Shown: in pieces, positions 20,465 through 31,706 of the stretch
Layout of the letters: each line of letters begins with the position of its first letter
Position numbering within the stretch: the first letter of the stretch is position 1
Assembly (NCBI GenBank): GCA_003952965.2
Contig: CM025851.1
Span: forward strand, 30,218,664-30,282,663
Direction: 5' to 3'
Length of the DNA: 64,000 bases
Source: Morella rubra
Taxonomy: Eukaryota > Streptophyta > Magnoliopsida > Fagales > Myricaceae
Position numbers and translations under genes: made by a program
Notes under the pieces: generated by a model
Told to the model about the DNA's origin: nothing
The model's input: the letters and a program-made list of their open reading frames with translations, nothing else
Database searches by the model: none

Positions 20465-21718
20465 GAAGTAGTGCCAGCTCTGTGCCAACGTTTCGGAGGG
20501 ACGCCAATTAGATGCCAACTCCAGTTGCCTCCAGCACGTGAGGGTCACGTTGCAATTATCCAGAATATAAGAAAAAAGTCCAGCGTAGCCGCCTCGGCGA
20601 ACCAATGGCTGGTGCTGATAGCTGCTTTTGGGCCTTGTGGGGGATTCAACCTTGTACATGGACGTGGCATCCAAGGCACTGAAGGGCCAGCGCGTGAAGG
20701 ATAGGGGGTCCCATAGGGGGACTGTCCCTAGTGGCACACAGAATGGTCTGATAAAATAAACGGGACAAGTCAAAAAAGGAGAAAAAGGTAACAGAGCCTG
20801 AGCAGAAGCCAGCGAGAGAAACAGCTGTTTTGGTACGAACTTTATTGCTCTGGTTCTCGATTTTGTGCTGACCGAAAAAGATTATCAGTACCGCTCTGCT
20901 ACTCTGAAAAGACTATTGCGGAATTCTCAGCTCCAAATGTTGTTCATCACGCGCTTGCCCGTGGGGACCTCCGTACGGGGTTTGCGCTCCCAAACAACCC
21001 GCCGTATGTTTGTTTTTTGTTGTTTGTAAATGTGCAGGTTCGGTTTGATCTAAAGCCCAAACAAAACAGACCACCGAGGGATCACTGTTTTATTAAATCT
21101 AATCGGGGCATTGTCTATAAGTTACGTAGGTTTCTGGCCCCGAATCACGGTTGTCTTTGTTGATTAGATTCTCTCTAATTTGTAATTAAAATTGAATGAT
21201 TTAATGAGAAAAATATTATATGCATTGAATATTATTAATATTGTCCGATAATTAATATGTCCTTTGACGGTCCCGGATTTTGGCTCGGCCTAACAGATGA
21301 GTAATGGCTCGCAACCAAACCACTCTTCAAATTATCAAACCTACGAGACAAAGCTAGATGAACGGATCTTTTCTCGTAAGATGAGAGTTTTAGATGCTTA
21401 AGTTAGTGTTTGAGAAGTGTAGCTTGGAAAGTAATAGTGGGCTTGGCCTTTAGAGTGCCTACCTATGGCCTTTTTTTATGGCAAACTCCCCCTATGGCCC
21501 AAGGGAGGTGGAGATGGTAGTTGTGGGAAATCGGCAACATGTTCCATTTATCGCTTGCAAACTTTCTTTTATGGCTTGGTGGGCGCAGGTGGTGGCAGAT
21601 TCTGACTTGCAGTAGGTGGGAGATTATACAGAGCTCCCTTGCATTGCAGATAATCCCCATGCCAGGGCACAAACGGTATGGTTTTGTAAAAATATGCCCT
21701 AAGTATGAATAATAGTTA
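20465..21718. repeat. Large direct repeat, copy B
   Basis: Second copy of the about 1.2-kb unit. The core is indistinguishable by eye from copy A, while the last about 90 bp (after CTCCCTTGCA at about 21645) differ by several small deletions. Very recent duplication, gene conversion or a local assembly problem would all produce this. Confidence 0.75.
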
Positions 21719-23839
21719 TTTAGATGTCACAGTTTATAGATAATATGATGTGACACTAGATATTATTGAGTGACATTGTAGAAATCATGTCAATGATTGA
21801 TGAATTAAAGGAGGGAAGTATAACTCTTCGGTTCCTTATTCACTTGATATTTTTTCTAGACCAAGGTACATATTGATGGGTCTACACTCGTTGTGCCTCT
21901 ATTTAATAGGATAACTTCGTCAATTGACCTTAAGCAAATTAGGTGAATGTAAGAGTAACTGAACGAGATCAAATATGAATACCTTCTAGAAGTGATCATG
22001 TGTTGAGAATATTCAGCACAATTGGTTTATTGTATCCTTAGACCTAGAGGTTTATACAGATCTATTTTTGATACTTTGCTTTGACTGAGTCATTTGGTGA
22101 TGATCTTCTAGGTCAAAGATTCTAGATAATTTGTCTTGTAATAATAAATGAGTTTTATAAATGCTCAATAAGAGATCTTTTGATGAGGCAGTATATTCAA
22201 TATATCTGTATAGTTGAATAGAAAAGAATCCATTGGCCAATGTATTTTGTGAAAATGTTTTTCAAAATCAATTGATAGTCAATATTATGATTGTGATTGA
22301 AATTATATATTAGGACTTAATTGGTGATATAATTCTTCCTATTGACTCATGTGGAATATAATTTGGTGGAAGGATAAATAAACGAATAATTGTTAGCAAA
22401 AAAGATTTCACAAATAAATCTCAAATACTTAGGGGTAAATTGTGATATGTTAATGGACATGATCACAATTAGTAGAAGCCAAAATTCGGAATAAAAGAAT
22501 ATAAGGGAGTTAATGGAAAAAGAGTTTTTCCATGTGATCCTACGGCCGAGATCTGAGGTCTCTAACGATCTACGCTATATCACAGCTAGGGTTCAAAAAA
22601 GACTATAAGATACTTTTTCTAGACAGTTGCCATTATGACTTTGAGAAACTTTGTAACGACAGTAAGGCGTGGAAATGAAAAAAGGTGAAAGATTTGGGCT
22701 GCTAAGTTGTGAAATAAAAGATTCAAGGTTTGAGATCAACAATACCTGAAGATTATCGAAGATTGAAATTCAATCGCAGACAAAATTCAAGATCATTTGT
22801 CAAATTAAGTAAGTATAATTTTTTTGTAGGCAAACTTTTAGGTTTCAGCATGAGGTCTAGCCTAAGTGGTGCCTGGTGTGGTTAGATACAGAGGGGCGTT
22901 TTTTGCATGTTTTGGGCTTTGCGTTGCAAATCGACCCCCACGGGAAAGGTCTTTTTGCAGTCGAAGGTTCTTTTTCGGCTCCTGGATGCGGCATTGCATA
23001 CGAGGAGACTCTTCCCCCCCCCCCCTTGTGGGCTTCCTTCTCTTTGGTTGTTGGGTCCTTTCAGGCTTAGGTCCCTTCCTAGTCCAAGGTTTTCTTGGTC
23101 TCGTGGACTTTCTTGTTGCGATTCCCTCCCCTGGTATATTGGGCCAAGTTCGGATGGATGAGCTGAAGATTCCGTACCTATCATGCATTATTGGATGTTA
23201 TAAAGCTACATATGCATTTTCCTTTTTATATTAGACTATTCAATTCGAACAATAAATTAGAGAAAAATTTAGTCCAAAAAAAAAACACGTGCTGTCAACC
23301 AAAAAGGGCCCTACCTCCTCTAAAACGATAGGATTTTTTATTTTTTTTTTGGTTCCAAGGACTTCTACCCTTTAGGCCACTGTCCAGGAAAGTAAAAGTA
23401 AAAGGTCTCGCAGGTTTTACCTCATTTATTACTTTATTGACCACGCTTTGAGATGGAGGGAAAGATGACTTTGACTTTACTCTCTCAACTAACAAATTTG
23501 AGACACTTGACTAAACCATATAAATCTAAGGACTAAGATCTCGGTCTTTTTCTAATTTGATGCTTAAAACCTATGCATTATTATATATTGAATGCTATGG
23601 GATCTATCTTGTGCAAGACTTCACAAGGATAACATGTAATCACTGTAGAGTCCCCGTGCTGTAACCTGGCTACAGCTTTTTATTACGGATATCTGACTTA
23701 TTTTTATCATCCTCGTTTCAAGTGAAATGCGTACCTTAGTAGTGAAAGGTCAATTTTTATGAACTCCCATTCACCCAAATTAAACTAGATTATGCTTCTT
23801 CAAAAGAACTAATACGTGATAACTCTGATTTTGGGGCAA
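21719..23839. other. AT-rich intergenic sequence with a poly-C tract
   Basis: No gene recognised. Sequence at 21870-21910 (TCTACACTCGTTGTGCC) echoes the spacer at 20390, so the repeated neighbourhood may be larger than the identical core. A GC-rich patch at 22870-23160 includes a run of about 14 C near 23010. This could be retrotransposon LTR debris, but I cannot assign a family. Confidence 0.35.
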
Positions 23840-24073
23840 TTAATCAACCCCAGTTGTATAATAATATTCCGCTAATTCCTGACAAAGAAAGGTGGAAAGT
23901 GGCATACCAATGGGTTGAATAGGACCAAAAAGACTGATGCGAAGTTTCTTCATAGGAACTTTCATGGCGACCAATAATACCACAGCATAGCTGCGAAGCA
24001 ATTCAGAATAAAGGGGACAAGACATTTCCAAATATGGAAGGTCCTTTAATGGGTCGAAACACTGGCGCATATA
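23840..24073 (-). CDS. Possible orphan terminal exon, unrecognised
   Basis: On the minus strand a good acceptor (CTGCAG/TATATG) opens a 77-codon frame, YMRQCFDPLKDLPYLEMSC up to AEYYYTTGVD, ending in TAA at 23840-23842. The composition looks like a folded protein. No matching upstream exon was found in the kilobase before TYW1's stop codon, and I do not recognise the family. It could be a relic of a lost gene or an unannotated last exon. Confidence is low. Confidence 0.25.
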   Translation of the reverse strand, partial: YMRQCFDPLKDLPYLEMSCPLYSELLRSYAVVLLVAMKVPMKKLRISLFGPIQPIGMPLSTFLCQELAEYYYTTGVD

Positions 24074-24099
24074 CTGCAGATCAAAATACAATTAAGCTT

Positions 24100-25090
24100 A
24101 TTGGCCCATAATCATTATCTGGATATAGAGGGAATTTATAATATCATTGCTGACCAATTGCCCAGCTGGACTGCACGAAAGGTATAGCGCACCGGTTCTG
24201 TGATGGGCCCAATTCCTGAAAGTTGGAGAACCAAAAGCAAATAGCTTTTTGAAATGCTCGTAATGCGAGTGTAAAATTTATAGGCCGGTTTTACTGCAGA
24301 CTGACTGATACAATACCTGCTGTGAACCTCTCAACGAGCCTGTACCAAGCATACAGAGCTCGTTAAAAGGGCAATTGCAGTAGACGGGGTCCACGTTTTT
24401 GATTTTGGAAGAAAATGGTCCCGGACCCCATGTAAAAAACTTTGTAATCCGTCGACAACATCCACGTTTCCGGATGACATTTAATGGCACGACAAATATC
24501 ATCGGATGCAAATTACTAGCAATCACTATTCTTACGCATAGAAACGGAGAACATCTTGGGGGAAAAACCACCTAATCACTTGACCTCTAAGATAAGGTAG
24601 GAACCCCATTTTGCCCAACTTGTTGCCAAACCGGAAAATGAAGCGGTTTTTCGCACAGCATGCTAATAGTGCAATAACTTGTCTGGTCTTGAGGAGCACT
24701 CTCCCGCTATGAGAATGAAATGCCGCTTCATCGAGACCAAGACTCCTTCCAACCCGCAACAATAGCAGCACTGAATGGCCGGAGATTGACTGAAAAAGGC
24801 AGCCCAGCCAATCTACCCTTGAACATTACGATCAAGAGCACACACTGGACCTAACCCACTAATCTCTCATGGCGCGACGCGGTCCCCCCCTTCTCAATCA
24901 GCCTCAGTCAGTGTTCCATTTGTATCTGAAATTAATTCAAGGGCAAGAGGCTATCACATCAACCAGGATTTCGGTATCTTCTTTGTAGCCAATTAGCCAC
25001 AGAATGCAGTAAAAAAAAAAACCTCTTGAATGATGGAAAAAAGAGAACCCGTGTGAACTTCAGTGCAATTCAAGTATCTAACCTGGTCAG
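24100..25090. other. Downstream region of TYW1
   Basis: Probable TYW1 3' untranslated region at its right end. Minus-strand open frames at 24278-24771 have no family match. No other feature recognised. Confidence 0.35.
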
Positions 25091-28000
25091 TCAACGGCTT
25101 GATTTGTGATGTCTCTCCTTCCTATACCGAGACTGACCGGGATCAAATCCACCTTCGTCTGCTCCATAGACTGCCCAGGATGGTGTAGCAGCCATGTAAT
25201 CCCCGCTGTCAAACGGTTTCCCAGAGGCCACCTGTGTTTCCAATGATAACAAAACAATTCAATACTAAGTAAATATTAATCTAAAGGTATTCCAGAAGAA
25301 CAAAAACAGCGCTGTGACTGACCAAGTCATGGAACTTTTCATAGTCTATCCATGTGAACCACTTGCCGTTGAGCTTAAACTTCTCAGTTTTTGCCAGGAG
25401 AACACAACAGGAGTGGACATGTTCACATGCAACCTCATACTCTCCTTGGCTTTTTAAAGCCAAGACCTCAGAAAAAGCTTTCACATCAGAATGCCAGGGC
25501 ACATTTTCCATCGTCAGTTTTGATGTAGCAGACCTGTAAACATATCACAACTTATTAGCAGCTTAAGAAACTTTCCGGTATCAAGAGGAAAGCGGGAAGG
25601 GAGAACTCACGATCCACAATATGTCACGCCTTTGATTTCAACAAAATCAGGTTGTCCAATACTAAAGAGTTCAGAATAAGCATTTATGTCCTCTGTATTC
25701 CAGCCTTTCACCAGGGTCAAGCGGTAGACAGTTCGCTGCTGTTTCTCCCTGAGAGCTTTTAGGGAATCCTGTAAAATATTTGCATACTTGGCGTCACTTA
25801 AATTATGTCAAGCTACCCGATCAAAGACAGTACAACTACAACATATCATGTTCCTTCATTACATGCATGGAACAGTGGGAAAAGTTATCAGATGGATTCC
25901 AAGGATCTTTACATTGCTAAGTAAGAGCAATAGGATAGTGACTCGATCAACAAACCAAAAAACTAGAGCCTTTCTTCATTCACTATTTTGATCCAACTAC
26001 TTTCCAAAAATCAGGTTTTACCTACTTCAGGGTTCACACATATCACGCAACGTAAAGTAAAACCTAAACCCTCATATATCAAGTTAGCCTATTTCCCTTT
26101 TTAACATTCCAGTCAGCCAAAATTAGATTGCTATTAAATTGAGAATATAGAACTTATTTTATTTTCCTCTCTGATAAGAGTGCTAGCATATTTATTGACA
26201 TGGTAAGAGATTGTAGAGTTGGATTTATGCTGTCCCTTAAAATGTGATTGCTAGAGTGCATAACAGTGTCATCCAACCAGTTTGCAAACTGTTGAGCATC
26301 TATTACATCAAAGTTATTTGAGAAATATACCATCTCTCCTTCGTATATTGTCTTATCACTACTTGTTTTGAGAAAAAAAAAATAGGGCCAAATAGTTTCA
26401 GCAAAATAATCCAGGATCTGAGAAAATACACATACAATGAATCGCTCCCAAAAATCCCCAAAGAGTGGTCTATCAATGGCCTTCAAGCTCTCCTTTGTTC
26501 CAGCATCTACACTAACGTATAACTGCACATGTCAAGAAGTCGAGCCAAGTCAGTCCCTGGTTAAGGACAAAACAAGGATCTTCTGATACAAGATTCTTTT
26601 GAACAATAATATAAGTGGACACGCATACCTGGGTGAGAGGCTTCAGCATTTTAATCTTTTCGGGAAACTGTGCATTTGTTACTAGAAAAGTAGAAATCCG
26701 CCGATGGTGCAGCTCATCCACCAGTTTGTTGATCTCTGGGTACATAATCGGTTCACCAACAAGAGATAAGGCACAATGCCTGGGTGCAAGACCTTCCATT
26801 AATCGCTCTAATGTTACGCCTGCGAACAGACATCAAGATCAATGGTTTTAATTCTATAAACCTTTCAGACGTGTGAGCACAAAACACCAACATGGAGCGG
26901 AGCTCTGTATGCATTTACGGGCCCTCGAATCCCAACTGGCTGATGGGAATCCACCATAACTCCACCATGGGAGGTAACCAACAAACGTACCACCATAATT
27001 TCAATGCACAAATTACAAGAAACCACAATATTCAAAAACATTGGTTGAAGTTGCATACTGCTCTACTTGCAACAAATAGGTTGTATATCATGAATGAAAG
27101 CAATTTTTTTTTAAAAGAACTTGAAGTACACTCAAAAACAAAGATACAAGATCTGCATATGAAGGACTAGGAGTTATTAATCACTAGTCTCAGCAAATGA
27201 TATAATAGGCTACATGACTAATTTTTTGCTCAACATAGATGTTTGGGAAAAACACACTCCATCAATCGTCCCATGTGTGCAATATGACCTCCAAACAACC
27301 ACCTTTAACACATTGGCACCTCAAACTACCAAAAGTATGCAATGTACACCCTCTTAAGCTATTTGTCACATAAAATTGACCTCACCATTTATATGGGTAT
27401 TATTCACCTAAACTTCTAATGATACCACGGCAAACCACATCATTTTCATGTCTTACTATTCAATTCATGGTTCAACCTATGAAGAAGCATTTTGAACCCC
27501 CTCCCCCTCCCCCTCCTCCTTTGAAAACTTAAAACCTAAGCACAAACCCAAGTCTCCTCAAACCCATCTCAAGGTCCCGATGGCAGACTGATGTCTGATT
27601 TCTGTACATCTCACACTTATACACGTGGTCAGATATGTTTTCCCACATTAAGAAAAACTAGTAAGGTAACTTTCACCACCCGATTACTAACACAACTGAA
27701 GAATCTGGGCAAGCGACTTACCGACTGGTAGAAAAAAAAAGGAACCCCAGTGAGAACTTCTTTCATTCACGAAAATTATTCTAAGCTGGTGTATTACCCC
27801 TAAGGATTATCCAACTAGGACAAGAATAAATAACTTACCAGGAACTCCTTTCATTTGCTTAATCATATTTCTATGCAGGTCTATGGCAGAATTCACAATC
27901 TCTAACGGATCATCCATCTTCCACTGCCAACTCTTTCCAACAGGATTTGTATGATGTCTCCAACAGAAAACACATTTATTGGCACAAGCCAGACTAGGAG

Positions 28001-29811
28001 TTGCTTCCATGCACCTGTGTCATACCAAAGTTTGACAGATTTAAAATCTGCTGGCTGAGGCCTTATGATGATTTATGAAGAAGTAAAAGCATTGTAAAAA
28101 AAAGAAAGGAAGCAGATAGGATGGAGAACTTCCTATATACAACCATAGAAGGAAAAAAAAAGGACCCACGTCTGATAGATTGTCGACATGGACCATATTA
28201 TTTGACAATCCAAATAAACCAGAAGGTAATCCAGATAACTTAATGTGACACCCAGAAACTGACTAAAAAATTAAAAAAGTAACATTACCTATGACTCTCA
28301 ATTCCATAAAATGAGTGCTTGTAGCAACCTCCTCGGCCTCTAAGCTGTGACTTGGTCCATCTACAAATTTTTACCCCACTATGTGAACCAATGATTTTAT
28401 ATCCCTGCGAGATGTTATGTCAGTCCAAGAGAAAATAAACAGGAAGTCATTCTACGTAGAAAATATAAAAGAGTGCAGCACATAAAAGGCTAAACTAGAA
28501 AATATGTGAGGCTACTAAGTTCATTCATACGATTGAAAGGGGGACACCACCTGGCAATACATCATTCGCCAAAAAATATTTGATATTACTATGAGCTACA
28601 TTTACACAACCATTTAACTCAAGTATCAGATGAACTCATGTGGCGCTCGGAGGTCCATCCAGTGACAATAAAAGCTTTAATTAAAATATCATGGGACTGT
28701 AAAATGCTACGTCTACAGTGATATAAATCCCTTAGGTGCAATGCAAATGGCGCATGAAACCATGTAAAGTCCAAGGACACCCCAAATTTTTAGGAACTCT
28801 AAATGCCATGAAATTAACAGAGACGAGGAACATAATTCCTAATCTTTCATTTGAACACGAAGAACTCATCCACTATCCTTCAAAGTTCAAATCAGTGCAT
28901 TTTTAATTTTACCTACAAAAAGACATAGGATTCTGAACATGCGAGCGCACCTGCTTCTCCAAGCTTGCCCTTATTACCGGAGTCACCATCTCTTTTTTCC
29001 CATTCAATTTCCCATTAGTTTCGGCCACTGCCACCGTCTTCCTCGATGGTGCTTTCCCTGCAATATCTTCAACATCAACAATCTCAGAGCCTGCGCCGCC
29101 TTCGCTATTTTCATCCTCATCTGAGCCACCAACACTCTCAGCGTCACTCTCACCACCAACTAAGGCCTCAGAACGCAAAACTTCATAATTTTCTAGGACG
29201 TCACCCTTCAAAAACCTAACCACCTTAGCACTCCAGGCATCAAAGACCTCGTCAATATCACCGCTATCCACATCTCCTTCCCAAACAGGCAAAATCTCCT
29301 TGGCACCCAACGCTCTCATCTGCTTCGAAAAATCCCTCGCAACTACGTTGAATGTCACGCCGTAAGCTCCGCTTCCGACACCGAAAACCGCGAATTTACA
29401 GCGCGAAAGCAACAGAGACCCGACCCTGAAGTCTGCGGCGCTCTCGGAAAGCCAGTTCGCAAAGAACTTCGCGTCCGATGGGGGTTTACCATCTTCCCAG
29501 GTCGAAGCGATGATTAAAACCAGCGTTTCTTTGGGGAGGTCCTCGGGCTCGTAGTCTTTGGGATCGACCAGGTCAAAAGAGAGATCTTTCGACGCTAAAA
29601 GGTTGAAGAGACGGTGAGCTAGGGCTTTGGAGGTACCTGTTTGGGAAACGAAGAAGAGCTTGGCTTTAGAATGAAGGAGATTAGCACTAGGATGAGGGTT
29701 TAAGGAGAGTTTGAGCTGCCTGATACGGCGAGATTTATAGAGGCAGTAGAATGTGGAGGCCGAGAGGAGGGCGAGAAGGGTGAGTCGAGACGGGACAGAA
29801 GAGAGGGACAT
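25091..29811 (-). CDS. TYW1: S-adenosyl-L-methionine-dependent tRNA 4-demethylwyosine synthase
   Basis: Eight exons join in frame to 646 aa: 29811-28951, 28404-28289, 28014-27839, 26819-26629, 26522-26436, 25768-25611, 25533-25323 and 25231-25091. All introns are GT-AG. Residues 9-25 are a hydrophobic anchor. A flavodoxin-like domain (about 50-200) has the FMN-phosphate loop SQTGTSKA at 56-63, and an acidic linker (about 218-260) follows. The radical SAM core carries Cys336, Cys340 and Cys343 in CANKCVFC, then SLVGEPIMYPEI and LYVSVDAGT. The C-terminus (VEIKGVTYCG onward) is the wybutosine-specific region. The enzyme adds a pyruvate-derived two-carbon unit to N1-methylguanosine-37 of tRNA-Phe, forming the tricyclic base of wybutosine. 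Family members end in a His/Lys/Arg-rich tail, as here (RYRKERHH). Length matches the plant family. The ATG context CCACCATGT is good. Confidence 0.95.
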
Positions 29812-30030
29812 GGTGGGGATTTTTTCCTCGAGTCTTGTCCGGGTGGAATGGATGTAAAGAAGAGCCTAGTTCACGTTCGCGACGACTGAAGCGGTGGTGA
29901 AGATTTTGAGAGGTAGGAAGACGAGGACGGCGCCACGGCACTCAAAAATGGCGGGCCGAGACATTATATTTTTAACTGGACTCTGACTCTCTGCTTTTGG
30001 GCCTTGCTATTTTCACGAAGTCAGGTCGAA

Positions 30031-31072
30031 GACAATGAATTACTAATTTATTATCTCCATATACTAATTTATTACCTTAAAGTATGATATTTATACAAGC
30101 AATAATGATTTTTATGGAATTCTTTCCTTAAATTTAACCATCGACCTCAGCAAAAGGGTATCCACTAAGTAGGGCTGAATAAAATTGGACCGGATCATAT
30201 TTGTGGTCTTAACGATCTCGATTCAGGTCAAATTTGAAAAATCGGTTATATTCGGTCTGGTCCGGTCAAAGGTCTTTCTTCAAAAATGAACCGATATTAT
30301 TAATATAAATAATAAATATTATTTTTTAATTTTTTTATACAAATTTAAAAGTTTTACCCTAAAACTATGTGTTTTGAGTTTTTTGACCAGACCCTATTCA
30401 TTTCTTCTCTACCATATGAGATCTAAGGTTTAGAAATATTATGCAAATCATATTTAGAAAAAAAAAAAAAAACCGACCACTTAAGTGGTCCATCGAACCG
30501 TTTTATATCACGGACGAACCACTTATAAGTGGTTCGGTCCGGTCCGGTTCTTTAATTTAGGCACAACCAAAAATTCGGTCTGACCGAATTCCGGTACAAA
30601 AACCAGATGGATTTTTGATTTTGTAACCCTACCACCAAATTCTCTCCATGGACAATGAATTACTAAAACTTGTTTTTTTTTTGAATCTCCATATACTAAT
30701 TTATTACCTGAAAGGTACGTAGATACTATTGTATGATATTTATACAAGCAGTAATGATTTCTATGGAATTCTCTCCTCAAATTAAACCATGACCTCAACG
30801 GAAGGGTATCCACCAAGTAACCAAATTCTCTCTGTGGACAATGAATTTACTATTTTTTTTTTATATCTCCATATACTAATTTATTATTTGAAAGGTATGT
30901 AGATATTTTTGTATGATTTTTATACGAGTAGTAATGATTTCTATGGAACCTATTTGTATCTTTCTCTCCTCAAATTTAACCATCGACCTTTTGCTGACTC
31001 TCCTCAAATTTAACCATCGACCTCAGCTCAGCAAAAGGGTATCCACTAAGTAACCAAATTCTCTCTGTGACC
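30031..31072. repeat. Three diverged tandem copies of a roughly 185-bp unit
   Basis: Each copy opens with GGACAATGAATT or GACAATGAATT, continues through CTCCATATACTAATTTATTA and GTAATGATTTCTATGGAA, and closes with GGTATCCACYAAGTAACC then AAATTCTCTCTGT. Copies lie at 30031-30169 (resuming 30632-30648), 30649-30836 and 30837-31072. The first is split by a MITE. The third contains a short internal duplication of its CTCCTCAAATTTAACCATCG phrase. Confidence 0.75.
30170..30631. mobile_element. MITE (hAT-like) inside a tandem-repeat copy
   Basis: The segment begins TAGGGCTGAAT and ends TTTTGTAACCCTA, giving short inverted ends TAGGGYT. It is absent at the same position of the two neighbouring repeat units, which proves insertion. 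Flanks CCACTAAG and CCACCAAA may be an imperfect 8-bp duplication, the hAT size. The interior has GGTCCGGTCCGG palindromes and an A run. No coding capacity. Confidence 0.55.
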
Positions 31073-31706
31073 GAGAAAAAGTTACATATTTTGAGAGATA
31101 TAAATTTTATTTAATTTGCTGCTCAAATAAACACAACATATAAGTCTTATAATGGGATCCACATCGTGGTAATTTATACGAACAATATTGGATACTGTGA
31201 AATTTATATATTGTATCCATCTCTCTAATAATTGTATCATCTAATTTAGACAACAAATTGTAAAGAATCTTGATCTTATTTTGGGGGTGTTTATGAAGTA
31301 TTGGGAACAAGTGAATGTTATTAATTGGAGTATTTAAGGAACAAAAATGTTACTAATGCAGTAAGAAACTGATATTGTTGCCAAATATGAGTATAAAAAT
31401 ATAAATGACATCACTTTCGGAAACCCATGAACCAAAAAGAAAAAAAAAAAAAGAGGGGGAAAAAAAATCACAATTACACTGCAGAATCTGCTTTTCCTCT
31501 TTACACTGCAGGGCATAATGTACTACAACCAGGAAAAATCTGACATGGTTAGATTCAATTAGTGTCCATGTTAACAAAAAACACTGAAGAATCCGTACGG
31601 TATGCTTGTTTCTTACAAGAGGAGGCAGAAGAAACTTTCCCCTCGTGCTCTTGGCAGAGAGGAAGGGAAGTCGTGTGATGCAGGAACAAGTTGCATAGAT
31701 GGAGAA

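Larger units (their letters stand above)
29812..31706. other. TYW1 promoter side and intergenic region with tandem repeats
   Basis: Upstream of TYW1 and downstream of the PMT28-like gene. It contains the three-copy tandem repeat and MITE listed separately; the remainder is AT-rich without features. Confidence 0.4.

Noticed and set aside
18850..21718. A complete LTR retrotransposon formed by the two large repeats
   Set aside because: The interior is only about 335 bp, with no primer-binding site, polypurine tract or flanking duplication found.
22980..23040. CRISPR or other prokaryotic-type arrays, and any replication origin
   Set aside because: The window is plant nuclear DNA; the poly-C run and short repeats do not form spaced arrays.
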